A DNA stretch of 64,000 nucleotides from Deltaproteobacteria bacterium (lineage in GTDB: Bacteria > Myxococcota_A > UBA9042 > DTJE01). This document shows, piece after piece, positions 52,796 to 61,894 of the stretch (positions are counted from its first letter, which is position 1; every line of letters begins with the position of its first letter). Below the pieces are notes generated by a model. That model saw only the letters and a list, made by a program, of their open reading frames with translations. It was not told the DNA's origin and searched no databases. The stretch covers positions 62,001-126,000 of the forward strand of contig JAKPOP010000014.1 of the NCBI GenBank assembly GCA_029547805.1. Direction: 5' to 3'. The translations under genes were made by a program, and so were the position numbers.

Positions 52796-52916
52796 CGTGC
52801 CTTCTTGAGAGAGGCCTGGGCCCGTCCCGGGCCGTCGTGCCTGGACGGACGCTTGAGTCTAGCACGAGGGGCCGAAGGTGGATGGAAGGGGAATGGGCAG
52901 GAGCCCGGGCAACGGG

Positions 52917-53468
52917 CTACCCGACTCCCAGGAGGCCCAGGATCCGGGCGATCAGGGCTGCCCAGGCCCCGGCGGCGAGGTCGTCGGCCATGGCCCCGAA
53001 GGCCCCGGGGTGATCGTCCAGGACGTTGGCGGGCCAGGGCTTCACGGAATCCAGCAGGAGGAACAGGACCAGGGGAAGGACCTTCCAGGGGCCCTGGAGG
53101 CCCGAGGCCAGGCAGGCCAGCCAGGATCCCGCCACCTCGTCCACGATGCACTCCCCGGGGTCGTCCACCCCGGCGACCTCGATGGTGACCCGGGCCGCCA
53201 GGAGGCCCACGCCGGTCACCATGGCCAGGGCCAGAAGCGACACGCCGGGTCGGGATTCCAGCGCCCAGGCTCCCAGGGCTCCTGCGATGGCTCCCAGGCC
53301 TCCTCCGTGGGGGAGGAAGCCGGCCCCTCCCAGGGTGGCGACGGCGATGGCGAGGCGGTGAAGTGGAGGTCCGTCCCGGAGGACCCGGGAGATCCGGGCA
53401 CGTCCCGGAGCCCGGGCGGCCAGATGGGCCCGGCGGGCCGTCGGCGACCGGAAGAGTCGGAAGGCCAT
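52917..53468 (-). CDS. pgpA: Phosphatidylglycerophosphatase A
   Basis: PgpA removes phosphate from phosphatidylglycerophosphate to give phosphatidylglycerol. The 183-residue membrane protein has the family motifs GAGFLPHGGGLGAIAGALGA, DPGECIVDEVAGSWLACL (the conserved IVxDExxG), LFLLLDSVKPWPANVLD (the FDxxKPWP motif) and a C-terminal MADDLAAGAWAALIARI. ATG 53468 is preceded by GGAAG. It lies upstream of the CDP-alcohol phosphatidyltransferase gene on the same strand, making a likely phospholipid pair; the product is also the donor used by Lgt. Confidence 0.92.
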   Translation of the reverse strand: MAFRLFRSPTARRAHLAARAPGRARISRVLRDGPPLHRLAIAVATLGGAGFLPHGGGLGAIAGALGAWALESRPGVSLLALAMVTGVGLLAARVTIEVAGVDDPGECIVDEVAGSWLACLASGLQGPWKVLPLVLFLLLDSVKPWPANVLDDHPGAFGAMADDLAAGAWAALIARILGLLGVG

Positions 53469-53524
53469 CGGACTTCCATCGCAACCCGGACCATTGTCGC
53501 CGGATCGGTCCCCGAGGAAAGGGG

Positions 53525-55096
53525 TCACCGACGTCCGTGGGTGGAAGGACCCGATCGCAGGCGGGGAACCAGGATCAGGAGGAGAGGCAGGACCCAGGAG
53601 GGGATCGGGGGGACCCCGGGCCTCGTGGAGGAGGAGCAGCCGGAACCGCCCGGAGCGAGACAGTCGGGTTCGTCGGTCTGGCCGTCGCAGTCGTCGTCGA
53701 TCCGGTTGCCGCAGACCTCCCGTCCCGGTTCCCCGGGCTGGGCCGAGCAGATCGCACTGCTTCCGTCCGGGGAGCAGACCCACGTGCCAACCACCCGGCA
53801 GGCCCCCTCCCCCACCTGGCAGACCTCTCCAACGGAGAAGGCCTCGTCAGTCTGGCCGTCACAATCGTCGTCGAGGCCGTTGCCGCAGACCTCCGGGACC
53901 GGCTGACCCTGGACCGCATCGCAGGTGACGGACCAGCCGTCCCGGGAGCAGCGCCAGACCCCCGAGGCCCGGCAGGTGCCCGTGCCGACCTCGCAGGCTT
54001 CGCCCACCGGGAAGTCCTCGTCCGTCTGGTCGTCGCAATCGTCGTCCAGGGCGTTGCAGACCTCGGTGGAGGCCCGGGAATCGGGCCCGTCGGGTCCCGT
54101 GGAGCAGGTGGCCCCGGACCCGTCGGGCCGACAGACCACCAGACCGGTGCCGCAGACACCGGGGACCTGGCACGGGAACCCGAGGGGGACCCCGTTCCAG
54201 GAGAAGCCCTCGTCGGTCTCCCCGTCGCAGTCGTTGTCCAGGCCGTCGCACCGGGTCTCCACCGGCTCATAGGACCCGGGGAAGTCGCAGACCCAGCCCA
54301 TCGCGCCGGCGCACCGGGCCTCCAGTCCCTGGCAGACGCCGAGGGACGGGCAGACCCGGTCCGGCCCGAACGGGGCATCGTCGGTCTCCCCGTTGCAGTC
54401 GTCGTCCAGGCCATTGCATCGCTCGAGGGCCCCGGGGTGCACGTCGGCGTTCTCGTCGTCACAGTCTCCCTGGTCCTCGGCCAGGGAGTCCCCGTCGGAG
54501 TCGCACCACGAGTTGATCCTCCCCGGGGTTCCGAAGTCCGGCCCGCCCTGGTACGGGTCCCGGCCGGCGCACCACTCGGCCGGTTCCCCGGAGAAGGGGT
54601 CTCCGGGCTCCCGGGAGAGGGAGTGGCCCGGTTCCACCGGGAGGCTTTCGGGGCCCCAGGAGACCAGGTCCACGAGGGAGTCCTTCAGGGAGATCCACAG
54701 GACATCCCCCGAGGCGGACATCGGGAGGTCGCCGCCGTAGGCATACTGCACTGGCGCGCCTCCCTCGGCCAGGATGCCCGAGAGGGGACCGAGCACCCGG
54801 ATCTCCCCGGGCTCCAGGCGCATCGACTGGGAGGGGCTGACGGGATGGAAGCCCCCGCTGGCGGTCCGGATCACCATGCCCTGGAGGTCCACCGGTTCCC
54901 CGGTGGGATTCTGGATCTCGATCCACTGCCCCTGGGCCGCAGGCAGGGCCCGGGGACTCACCATCACCTCGGTGATCACCACGCGGTAGAGCACCTTCGG
55001 GTCCAGGTGCGGTCCCTCGCCCCCCCCCTGGGCGCGGGCAGGGATCGCCACGAGGAGCAGGATCGGAAACCAGGACCGGGGCAGGCGATTCTTCAC
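53525..55096 (-). CDS. Surface protein: lamin-tail domain plus MopE-type repeats and C-terminal anchor
   Basis: The 523-residue exported protein has a signal peptide (LPRSWFPILLLVAIPARAQ), a lamin-tail-like domain (VVITEVMVSPRAL, GQWIEIQNPTGEPVDLQGMV), then five MopE-type repeats of the form CxGxDDDCDGxTDE (for example CNGLDDDCNGETDD, CDGLDNDCDGETDE, CGNGLDDDCDGQTDEAF) that likely bind Ca or other metal and are disulfide-linked. The end reads GSGCSSSTRPGVPPIPSWVL, then LPLLLILVP and Arg-rich tail: the MYXO-CTERM-like sorting layout. GTG 55096 gives the best signal peptide. Function is unknown; display on the cell surface is inferred. Confidence 0.88.
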   Translation of the reverse strand: MKNRLPRSWFPILLLVAIPARAQGGGEGPHLDPKVLYRVVITEVMVSPRALPAAQGQWIEIQNPTGEPVDLQGMVIRTASGGFHPVSPSQSMRLEPGEIRVLGPLSGILAEGGAPVQYAYGGDLPMSASGDVLWISLKDSLVDLVSWGPESLPVEPGHSLSREPGDPFSGEPAEWCAGRDPYQGGPDFGTPGRINSWCDSDGDSLAEDQGDCDDENADVHPGALERCNGLDDDCNGETDDAPFGPDRVCPSLGVCQGLEARCAGAMGWVCDFPGSYEPVETRCDGLDNDCDGETDEGFSWNGVPLGFPCQVPGVCGTGLVVCRPDGSGATCSTGPDGPDSRASTEVCNALDDDCDDQTDEDFPVGEACEVGTGTCRASGVWRCSRDGWSVTCDAVQGQPVPEVCGNGLDDDCDGQTDEAFSVGEVCQVGEGACRVVGTWVCSPDGSSAICSAQPGEPGREVCGNRIDDDCDGQTDEPDCLAPGGSGCSSSTRPGVPPIPSWVLPLLLILVPRLRSGPSTHGRR

Positions 55097-55305
55097 GGCC
55101 TCATGGTAGCGAAGCCCCCTCCGGGATGCCAATCCCGCGAAGGCCCGCATTCGCCATGGCGATTTCGGCCACCCGGGAGGAGAAACTGCCTGACGGCCAT
55201 GGCGAGATGGCCTTTGGGGACCCGGGTCGGCCAGGGCCGGCGTTCGTTGACTTCCCGGGGGTTCCACCGTAGCATGGCGCCGCCCCGAGGGAAGGTGGGG
55301 ACGCG

Positions 55306-57006
55306 GTGATCCGAAGGTGGTTGGCCGGCTCCTGGGTCCTGGTCTGCCTGTCGTCGGTCCCCCTTCGGGCCCAGGAGTCCTCTCCGGTCGCCGAGGATCA
55401 GACGGACCTGACCCTGCGGCTGCACCCCCTGGTCACGGTGGAGAATCGGGGGGCCTTCCGCCTCCGGTTCAACACCTTCCTGCGGGGGGACCTGGGGATT
55501 CCCCCGGACACCTCTCTGGACCCTGGATGCGTCCCCTCCTCGAACCCCGTGCTGCCCCGGCAGCAGTCCTACCGGTCGGTCCGGGATGCGGTGTCGTCCG
55601 CGGACCTGCGGCTCCGGTGGGAACCGGTGATCCGAGTGGCAGAGATCGCGTCGGTACACGCGATCGTGGACCTGCTGGACAACGTGGTGCTGGGATCGAC
55701 GCCCGACCTCGATCAGGCGGCGGCTCCCCTCTCGACCTTCGCCCGGGGGCAACGGGTCCCGTCGGCGGCCTTTTCCTCGTTTCGGGACTCTCTTCGGATC
55801 AAGGCCGCCTGGGCGGAGGTGATGCTGTTCAACCTGGTCCACCTCTCGGGGGGACGGATGCCCGAGCACTTCGGGCTCGGGATCGTCCGGAGCGGGGGAC
55901 GGGACCCGGACTCGGACTTCGGGGACTACGTGGACGGGGTGTTCGGCAAGGTGAACCTGGGGGTGACCTGGCTGCGGTTTGGCCTGGAGTTTCCCGGCGA
56001 GGGGCTGACCTCCGACTCCCCCTACGGATACGCGGCGCTGCCCTATGACATGGACCAGACCGACGATGTCTATCGCTGGGTCTTCGGCGTGGACTCGAGC
56101 CCGGTGCGCCCCGAGGAGCGGCGAAAGAAGGCCGCGGATTTCGAGGCGGGCAGGCCTGTCTATGACTGGGGCATCTACAACGCCATCACGCAGCAGAAGA
56201 CCTCCTCGGACCGGTCCGCGGTCACCCCTTCGACCTCGGCGGGCACGGCGGCCACGTCATCCTACGACGCGGCGGTGATCGTCCCCCGGGGGGCGTTCTT
56301 CTGGACCCCGAGCGTCTGGGGCAAGTTCTGGATGCGCCCCCGGTCCGACCTCTCGCTGCGGGTCGAGGCCGAGGTGGCGATGACCTGGGGGCATGTCGAT
56401 CACGTGGTCAGCAGCCCCCAGGACAGCCGCTCCCGGAAGGAATTCCTGTCCTTCGGGGCGGCCCTGGAGGCCGAGGTGCAGACAGGGCCGGACCGGTTCT
56501 TCCTCTGGGCGGGGCTGGCGACCGGGGGCAACACGCTGGGGGCCTTCGGGGTGCAGGACCAGGGCCTGCTGGCGGCCTCGGGAGCCGGCTGCTGGAACCG
56601 GGAGCACCCGAGCCTCTACCGGACCCGGACCATCCATCACTTCGTCTTCAACCGGGACTACCGGGTGGACCAGTTGCTGTTCCGGGAGGTGATCGGGTCC
56701 GTCACCAACGCCTTCTACTTCAAGCCCGGCTGGAAGCGGACCTTCTGGACCTCGGGGGAGTGGGCCCTGGACGGCGGGGTCTCCCTGCTGATGGCCTTCG
56801 CCTCCATTCCCGAGGGAACGCCGGGCGGCAAGCGCCCGCTGGGCGTCGAGGGGGGGGTGGACCTGGGCCTGCGAATGGGCCGCCACTTCTCGCTTCAGGC
56901 CGATGGGGCCGTCCTGTTCCCCCTCGAGGGGCTGGATCGTCCCGGCGACGGCGTGTCGCCGCGGACCGCCGGGGCGATCCGGGTTCGTGCCGTGGCCGGC
57001 TTCTGA
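55306..57006 (+). CDS. TIGR04551-like outer-membrane protein
   Basis: The 566-residue protein has a signal peptide (WVLVCLSSVPLRAQ) and an outer-membrane beta-barrel character with alternating hydrophobic strands. HLSGGRMPEHFGLGIVRSGG (about 184-203) and HHFVFNRDYRVDQLLFREVI, GSVTNAFYFKPG resemble the deltaproteobacterial TIGR04551 family of unknown function. The C-terminus RVRAVAGF ends in Phe as in many barrels. GTG 55306 has GAAGGTGGGG upstream. It is divergent from the surface-protein gene. Confidence 0.82.
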   Translation: MIRRWLAGSWVLVCLSSVPLRAQESSPVAEDQTDLTLRLHPLVTVENRGAFRLRFNTFLRGDLGIPPDTSLDPGCVPSSNPVLPRQQSYRSVRDAVSSADLRLRWEPVIRVAEIASVHAIVDLLDNVVLGSTPDLDQAAAPLSTFARGQRVPSAAFSSFRDSLRIKAAWAEVMLFNLVHLSGGRMPEHFGLGIVRSGGRDPDSDFGDYVDGVFGKVNLGVTWLRFGLEFPGEGLTSDSPYGYAALPYDMDQTDDVYRWVFGVDSSPVRPEERRKKAADFEAGRPVYDWGIYNAITQQKTSSDRSAVTPSTSAGTAATSSYDAAVIVPRGAFFWTPSVWGKFWMRPRSDLSLRVEAEVAMTWGHVDHVVSSPQDSRSRKEFLSFGAALEAEVQTGPDRFFLWAGLATGGNTLGAFGVQDQGLLAASGAGCWNREHPSLYRTRTIHHFVFNRDYRVDQLLFREVIGSVTNAFYFKPGWKRTFWTSGEWALDGGVSLLMAFASIPEGTPGGKRPLGVEGGVDLGLRMGRHFSLQADGAVLFPLEGLDRPGDGVSPRTAGAIRVRAVAGF

Positions 57007-57101
57007 TTCCCGCCCCACGGATTCGCGTCGATACCCTGCGGTCCCTGATCTTCCGAGACGTCGTGTCTGGCGGGGTTCGGAGCGATCCGGGGAATCCCCG
57101 G

Positions 57102-58442
57102 TCAGAAGCGCCTGCGGTCCACGGTCTGGATCGGGAGGGCCTTCAGCAGGGCCACCTGGTTCGCCACCTCGGCCCGAAACTCGTCCCGGTCGGGATCGGG
57201 CAGGGGATTTCCCCGGATCTCCCGGAGAACCCGGGGGTCGATGAAGGACCCGTTCCGGGCCACGGCGAAGTGCAGGTGGGGCCCGGTGGAACGGCCAGTG
57301 GACCCCACGGCGCCGATCAACTGCTGTTGCCGGACGACGTCCCCGACCCGCAGGCCCTTCGCGAAGGAAGAGAGATGAGCGTAGTAGGTCTGGAGACCGT
57401 GTTCGTGCTGGATCACGACGGTGTTTCCAGCAGCGCCACGGCGGCCCAGGAACACCACCCGGCCCTCGCCGACGGAGTGCACCGGCGTACCGGTCGGGGC
57501 GGCGTAGTCCACCGCCTTGTGGGGGCGGTAGGTCTTCAGGATCGGGTGGAGACGGTTCAGGGAGTACTGCGACGAGACCCGGGTGTACTTGAGGGGAGCC
57601 CGGACGAAGGGGCGCTCCACCGGAACCCCGTCCGCGTCGAAGTAGGAGACGGTCCCGTCGGACCCGACCCGGGAGAAGACCCCCGCCGAGGCGACCCGGC
57701 CCTCATAGAGCAGGGACTCGACCCGGCCGTAGCGCAGGAACTGGCCCCCGGCGCTCTCCTTCTGGATGCGCAGGCGGAGGACGTCGCCCCGGCGCACCTC
57801 GCTGAAGAAGTCGATCTGGCCCGAGAGGAGGTCCGCCACCCGGGGACCGACTGCCGGGTCGAGCCCGCACTGCTGCAGGCTGTCGTAGAGATTGCCGTCG
57901 ATCAGGCATGCGACCTGGACGACCTCCCGGTCCACCGGGGCCTCCCGGCGGGCCACTTCCCACTCCCCCTCCCGGGAACGCCGGACCTCGACGGTGGTCA
58001 GCGCGTCCAGGAAGACCTGCAACGAGAGGACCTGCCCCTGGGGGTCCAGGTCGGCGGCCATTCGCTGGCCGACCCGCATCACCCGCATGTCCACTTCCTG
58101 GGAGGCCTGGGCGAGGGCCTCTCGGGCACTCTGGGGCGTGGCTCCCAGACGGACCAGCAACTGGGACGGGGACTCGCCTCGGTTCAGGCTGCCTTCCACT
58201 TTGCGGGCATCCGGGGTCCCGGGGACCGGGGTCTGCACCGGGGCGATCTCGGGCATGGCCACTGGGGTCGACAGCCGGTCCTCCAGGGAGGGGGCCGCCA
58301 CGTCGGTGGTCCCTCCGAAGAAGACCACCCAGTTCACCGCGACGATGGCCACCAGAAAGCCCGAGACCAGCCAGGGAACCTGGCGCTTCCGCCGGGAGGA
58401 GAGGGTGGGTCGGAGGTAGAGCACCGGTCCGCGTCGCAGCAT
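57102..58442 (-). CDS. M23/LytM-family peptidoglycan peptidase, membrane-anchored
   Basis: The 446-residue protein has an N-terminal membrane helix (VPWLVSGFLVAIVAVNWVVF), an OapA/LysM-like middle region (SLNRGESPSQLLVRLGATPQ) and a C-terminal LytM domain with the metal ligands in RPHKAVDYAAPTGTPVHSVG and TGPHLHFAVARNGSFIDPR, plus HEHGLQTYYAHLSSFAKGLR. All zinc-site motifs (HxxxD, HxH) are kept, so it is likely an active endopeptidase of the MepM type. ATG 58442 follows GGAGGACC. Its 3' end is near a short hairpin CCGGGGAATCCCCGG (57087-57101). Confidence 0.93.
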   Translation of the reverse strand: MLRRGPVLYLRPTLSSRRKRQVPWLVSGFLVAIVAVNWVVFFGGTTDVAAPSLEDRLSTPVAMPEIAPVQTPVPGTPDARKVEGSLNRGESPSQLLVRLGATPQSAREALAQASQEVDMRVMRVGQRMAADLDPQGQVLSLQVFLDALTTVEVRRSREGEWEVARREAPVDREVVQVACLIDGNLYDSLQQCGLDPAVGPRVADLLSGQIDFFSEVRRGDVLRLRIQKESAGGQFLRYGRVESLLYEGRVASAGVFSRVGSDGTVSYFDADGVPVERPFVRAPLKYTRVSSQYSLNRLHPILKTYRPHKAVDYAAPTGTPVHSVGEGRVVFLGRRGAAGNTVVIQHEHGLQTYYAHLSSFAKGLRVGDVVRQQQLIGAVGSTGRSTGPHLHFAVARNGSFIDPRVLREIRGNPLPDPDRDEFRAEVANQVALLKALPIQTVDRRRF

Positions 58443-58542
58443 CGGCGAGGTCCTCCTGCGTCCGGGAGGCCGGGTGAAGGGAGATCCCTCGATCCCGGAA
58501 ACGCCCCCATGTAGCACGGATCCCTGGCAGGATCAAGGGGGT

Positions 58543-58571
58543 TTGACGCCCGTGGCCGGGCACCATAGGCT
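58543..58571 (+). promoter_or_regulatory. Promoter of the HAD phosphatase gene (leaderless transcript likely)
   Basis: TTGACG (58543-58548), 17-bp spacer, TAGGCT (58566-58571). The ATG at 58580 begins only 8 bp after the -10 box, so transcription should start at or next to the start codon. Confidence 0.72.
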
Positions 58572-58579
58572 TCGGGGTC

Positions 58580-59311
58580 ATGGAGGGCGGCAAGAAACCC
58601 TACGGCATCCTCTTCGATCTGGACGGCACCCTGGTGCAGTCCGAGGACCTCTACCACCGGGCCACCGAGGCCCTGCTGGCTCCCCTCGGGAGGAGCCTGG
58701 ACGAGATGACCCCCGAGGAGCGAAGCCGGATCCCGGGGCGCTCGGCCCTGGAGAACATGCAGTTCTATTGCCGGCGGTTCGGTCTGCCCGATCCTCCGGA
58801 GGTGCTCGTGGAACGCCGCATGGACCGGGTCTGCCGGATGGTGGAGGAGGAAGGGGTGATGCTGATCCCCGGGGCCCGGGAGATCCTGGAGTCCTGCCGC
58901 ATCGCGGACCTGCGGTGCGCCGTGGCCTCCTCCTCCCCGGCCCGGTATGTCCGAAGGGTCCTCCGGGTGACGGCCCTGGCGGAGTTCTTCGACGTGGTGA
59001 AGACTGGAGATGACGTCTCCCGCTTCAAGCCGGACCCGGAGATCTTCCTGGCGGCGGCCCAGGACCTGGGCCTTCCCCCGGCCCGGTGCCTGGTGGTGGA
59101 GGATGCCCACGCCGGGATCCTGGCCGGAAAGGCCGCGGGCATGCGGGTGCTGGCGGTGGAGAGCGAGTACACGCTCCCCGAGCAGGCGGCGCTGGCGGAC
59201 CGACGCATCCGGGACTTCTGCGGGATGACCTCTCGGGACCTGGTCCGGATGATCACCGAGGGCATCCAGATCGAAGGGGCCCGGTGGCCCGGAAGTTCCC
59301 GGTCGGAGTGA
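58580..59311 (+). CDS. HAD-superfamily phosphatase (beta-phosphoglucomutase-like)
   Basis: The 243-residue protein has all HAD motifs: I, ILFDLDGTLVQSEDLYHRA with nucleophile Asp (about 13); II, CAVASSSPARYVRRVL; III, RFKPDPEIFLAAAQ with Lys; IV, CLVVEDAHAGILAGKAAGMR. The helical cap between residues 20 and 90 is of the subfamily IA type used by phosphoglycolate phosphatases and beta-phosphoglucomutases. Substrate is undetermined. No ribosome site precedes the ATG, and the promoter position implies a leaderless mRNA. Confidence 0.92.
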   Translation: MEGGKKPYGILFDLDGTLVQSEDLYHRATEALLAPLGRSLDEMTPEERSRIPGRSALENMQFYCRRFGLPDPPEVLVERRMDRVCRMVEEEGVMLIPGAREILESCRIADLRCAVASSSPARYVRRVLRVTALAEFFDVVKTGDDVSRFKPDPEIFLAAAQDLGLPPARCLVVEDAHAGILAGKAAGMRVLAVESEYTLPEQAALADRRIRDFCGMTSRDLVRMITEGIQIEGARWPGSSRSE

Positions 59312-59354
59312 CCCCGGGGCCCGGGAGGCGGGCGCCCGGTGGCCAGGGAGGGCC

Positions 59355-60782
59355 GTGGAGGAGGCGACCACCCATTCCCGGGGAGACCTGGTCCGGCACA
59401 TCGGTGCCTGGACCGCCACGGCGCTCGTGGTGGGGTCCGTGGTCGGGTCGGGGATCTTCAAGAAGGCCGCCCCGATGGCCCAGTCCCTGCCTTCCCCGAC
59501 GCTCGTGCTGCTGGTCTGGCTGCTGGCGGCGGGGCTCTCCTTCCTGGGGGCCCTCTCGGCGGCGGAACTGGCCTCCACGTTCCCCGACGCCGGGGGACTC
59601 TACGGGCACCTCGGGAGGGCCTTCGGCCCCTTCACGGGCTTCCTCTACGGCTGGTCGGTGCTCTCGGTGATCCAGACCGGGACCCTGGCCTCCATCGCCT
59701 ACATCTTCGCCGAGTACCTGCGGCCCTTCGTGGGATGGGGGGACTCCCCGCCGGGACTCGCCGCCTGGGGTGTCACGCTGTGGGGGGTCATCGACCTCTA
59801 CCCCCTGCGGGAACTGGGGACGAAGGCCGTCGCGGTGGGGGCCCTGCTGGTCGTCACCCTGATGAACGTCCAGGGCGTCCGCCTGGGGGCCCGGGTCCAG
59901 GATGCCTTCCTGTGGGTGAAACTGGCGATTCTGGCGGGGATCGTGGGGGTCGGGGTCGCGGGAGCCCGGTCCGGGGCCTTCGACGGTTCCCTGCTGCCGG
60001 CCACGCTGGACCCTGGCATCGTGGGGCCGATGCCGCTGCTGGCGGCGCTGACGCTGGCCCTCTCGGGGGCCTTCTGGGCCTACGACGGCTGGATCAACGT
60101 CACCTACGTCGGGTCCGAGATGCGCCGGCCCTCCCGGGACTTTCCCCTGGCCCTGGTGCTGGGGATGGGGATCGTCACGCTGGGGTACCTGGGGGTCAAC
60201 TGGGCCTACTTTGCCCTGCTGCCTCTGGAACGGGTCCAGTCCTCGACGCTCGTGGCCGCCGACGCCGTGGCCCAGGTGCTGCCCTTCGGGGCGGCCCTGG
60301 TCTCCCTGGCCGTCGTGTTGAGCACCTTCGGGGCCCTCCACGGGACCTCCCTGGTCTCGGCCCGGGTCTACTGGGCAATGTCCCGGGATGGCCTGCTCTG
60401 GAGGGGGCTCGACGCGGTGCATCCCCGGCGGGGGACCCCTCACGTGGCCCTCTGGGTGCAGTGGGCCTGGTCCTCGGTGCTGGTCTTTTCCGGGACCTTC
60501 GACCAGATCACGGACATGATGGTGGTGGTGTCCTGGGCCTTCTACGGCCTGCTGGCGGCCGCGGTGATCGTGCTGCGAGTCCGGCGCCCCGACGTGCCCC
60601 GACCCTATCGGGTGCCCGGGTATCCCTGGGTCCCGGCGATCTTCGTGGTCTTCTCGGCGATCTACGTGGCCCTGTCATTTCGGGAGAACACCCGGAACGC
60701 ACTGCTGGGAGGGCTGCTGGTGGCCGTCGGGGTCCCCTTCTACCGGTGGTTCCGACGGGGTCGGGGGCTACTGGGCCCCTGA
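59355..60782 (+). CDS. APC-family amino acid permease
   Basis: The 475-residue inner-membrane protein has about twelve hydrophobic helices and the APC signature ALVVGSVVGSGIFKKAAPMA (about 21-40) in helix 1, then AAELASTFPDAGGLYGHLGR, and GAFWAYDGWINVTYVGSEMR in helix 6. It resembles the LAT-like/YfnA amino acid transporters. GTG 59355 is preceded by CAGGGAGGG. It follows the HAD gene by 43 bp and may share its transcript. It overlaps the convergent lipoprotein gene by 15 bp. Confidence 0.92.
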   Translation: MEEATTHSRGDLVRHIGAWTATALVVGSVVGSGIFKKAAPMAQSLPSPTLVLLVWLLAAGLSFLGALSAAELASTFPDAGGLYGHLGRAFGPFTGFLYGWSVLSVIQTGTLASIAYIFAEYLRPFVGWGDSPPGLAAWGVTLWGVIDLYPLRELGTKAVAVGALLVVTLMNVQGVRLGARVQDAFLWVKLAILAGIVGVGVAGARSGAFDGSLLPATLDPGIVGPMPLLAALTLALSGAFWAYDGWINVTYVGSEMRRPSRDFPLALVLGMGIVTLGYLGVNWAYFALLPLERVQSSTLVAADAVAQVLPFGAALVSLAVVLSTFGALHGTSLVSARVYWAMSRDGLLWRGLDAVHPRRGTPHVALWVQWAWSSVLVFSGTFDQITDMMVVVSWAFYGLLAAAVIVLRVRRPDVPRPYRVPGYPWVPAIFVVFSAIYVALSFRENTRNALLGGLLVAVGVPFYRWFRRGRGLLGP

Positions 60783-61751
60783 GGCGAAGGGGGCCTTGGC
60801 GGCGGACCACTCCCCGGCGATCAGGTAGCCGTTCATCTCGTCGCCATTCTGCTCGGGGCCGTCAAAGTCGCACTGCAGGGGGACCCCCAGGCCCTCCACG
60901 AAGGCCCCGAAGTTCACCCAGACGTTCTTCGCGCAGTACCGCTCACAGTAGGAGGCCGTGCAGGGAGTCCCGGCGGCGCTGGTGTTCGGCTCCCGCTTCC
61001 AGAGGGAATAGTCCGGGGCGGGGCCGAAACTGCAGATCCGGCACGCCGCCTGCTGGGCGATGCAGCCCTCCAGGTAGCCCGAGGGGATCTCGCACTGGTC
61101 GTTGAAACGACCCCGGGCGAGGAGGCGGGCCATCGGGATCCGGTCGGACCCGAGCCCCATCTCCGGGTAGCCGTCGGAGCAGATCAGGGCGTGGTCCATC
61201 GGTCCGGGGTGGAAGACCAGGGAGGCCCCCGCCAGGGACTCGAAGGTGCAGTCGGGCTTCACCACGATCTGGAACTGGCTCACGGCGTCGGCGAGGAAGT
61301 AGTACTCGGTGGGGGTCTTGCCGCCGTTCACCGGCAGGACGTCGTCCACGGTCAGGTCGTGCCAGGCGGAGCCGGCCGTGACGGTCAGTTTTCGGGCCTG
61401 CTGGCCCTGGTACTCGATCTCTTCCACCGAATCGATGCGCAAGGCGATATTGAGCCGGCTTGCGGCGATGTCCGGGGCCCAGATGGCGTTCAGGAACTCC
61501 GGGAGGCCCAGGGGCTCCGAGGGCTCCTGGACGTCGAGCCGGGTGAAGCGCAGGGCCAGGCCCGGCTGGAGACAGGGGAGGCACTGGACCGCAGGTCCCG
61601 GGTCCTGGGTCCCGGGGTCGGATGGTGGGCCGGGGTCGGGGTTCCCGGGGTCCTGGAGGCCTGTGTCCGTGCCGGAGGAGTCGTCACCTCCGCAGGACGG
61701 AGACAGGAGGAGGGCCAGGGCGGCGAACGCAAGGCACGCGGTTCTTCTCAT
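60768..61751 (-). CDS. Cys-rich lipoprotein of unknown function with D/P/G linker
   Basis: The 327-residue protein has a lipoprotein signal (FAALALLLSPSCGG, Cys20), a short Asp/Pro/Gly linker and a domain with about 14 Cys, for example QCLPCLQPG, KPDCTFES, DQCEIPSG, AQQAACRICSFG and PCTASYCERYCAKN. The lipobox context LLLSPSCGG is acceptable for Lgt. I do not recognise the domain. Many disulfides are expected, which fits the VKOR-DsbA enzyme encoded at 38.4 kb. Confidence 0.78.
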   Translation of the reverse strand: MRRTACLAFAALALLLSPSCGGDDSSGTDTGLQDPGNPDPGPPSDPGTQDPGPAVQCLPCLQPGLALRFTRLDVQEPSEPLGLPEFLNAIWAPDIAASRLNIALRIDSVEEIEYQGQQARKLTVTAGSAWHDLTVDDVLPVNGGKTPTEYYFLADAVSQFQIVVKPDCTFESLAGASLVFHPGPMDHALICSDGYPEMGLGSDRIPMARLLARGRFNDQCEIPSGYLEGCIAQQAACRICSFGPAPDYSLWKREPNTSAAGTPCTASYCERYCAKNVWVNFGAFVEGLGVPLQCDFDGPEQNGDEMNGYLIAGEWSAAKAPFASGAQ

Positions 61752-61824
61752 GAGGGCACCTGCTGCAAAGAGACGAAAGGGAGCATAGCCGAAACGGGGG
61801 GCCGGCGCATCAGGATTCCTGGCA

Positions 61825-61854
61825 TTGTCGATGGTCGAGGCGCTGTGCTAGGTT
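61825..61854 (+). promoter_or_regulatory. Promoter of the FadL-like gene
   Basis: TTGTCG (61825-61830), 18-bp spacer, TAGGTT (61849-61854), 40 bp before ATG 61895. Confidence 0.65.
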
Positions 61855-61894
61855 CCGGGAAGTTGGGGTCCCCTTTTCACCCGTAGGAGTGGCG

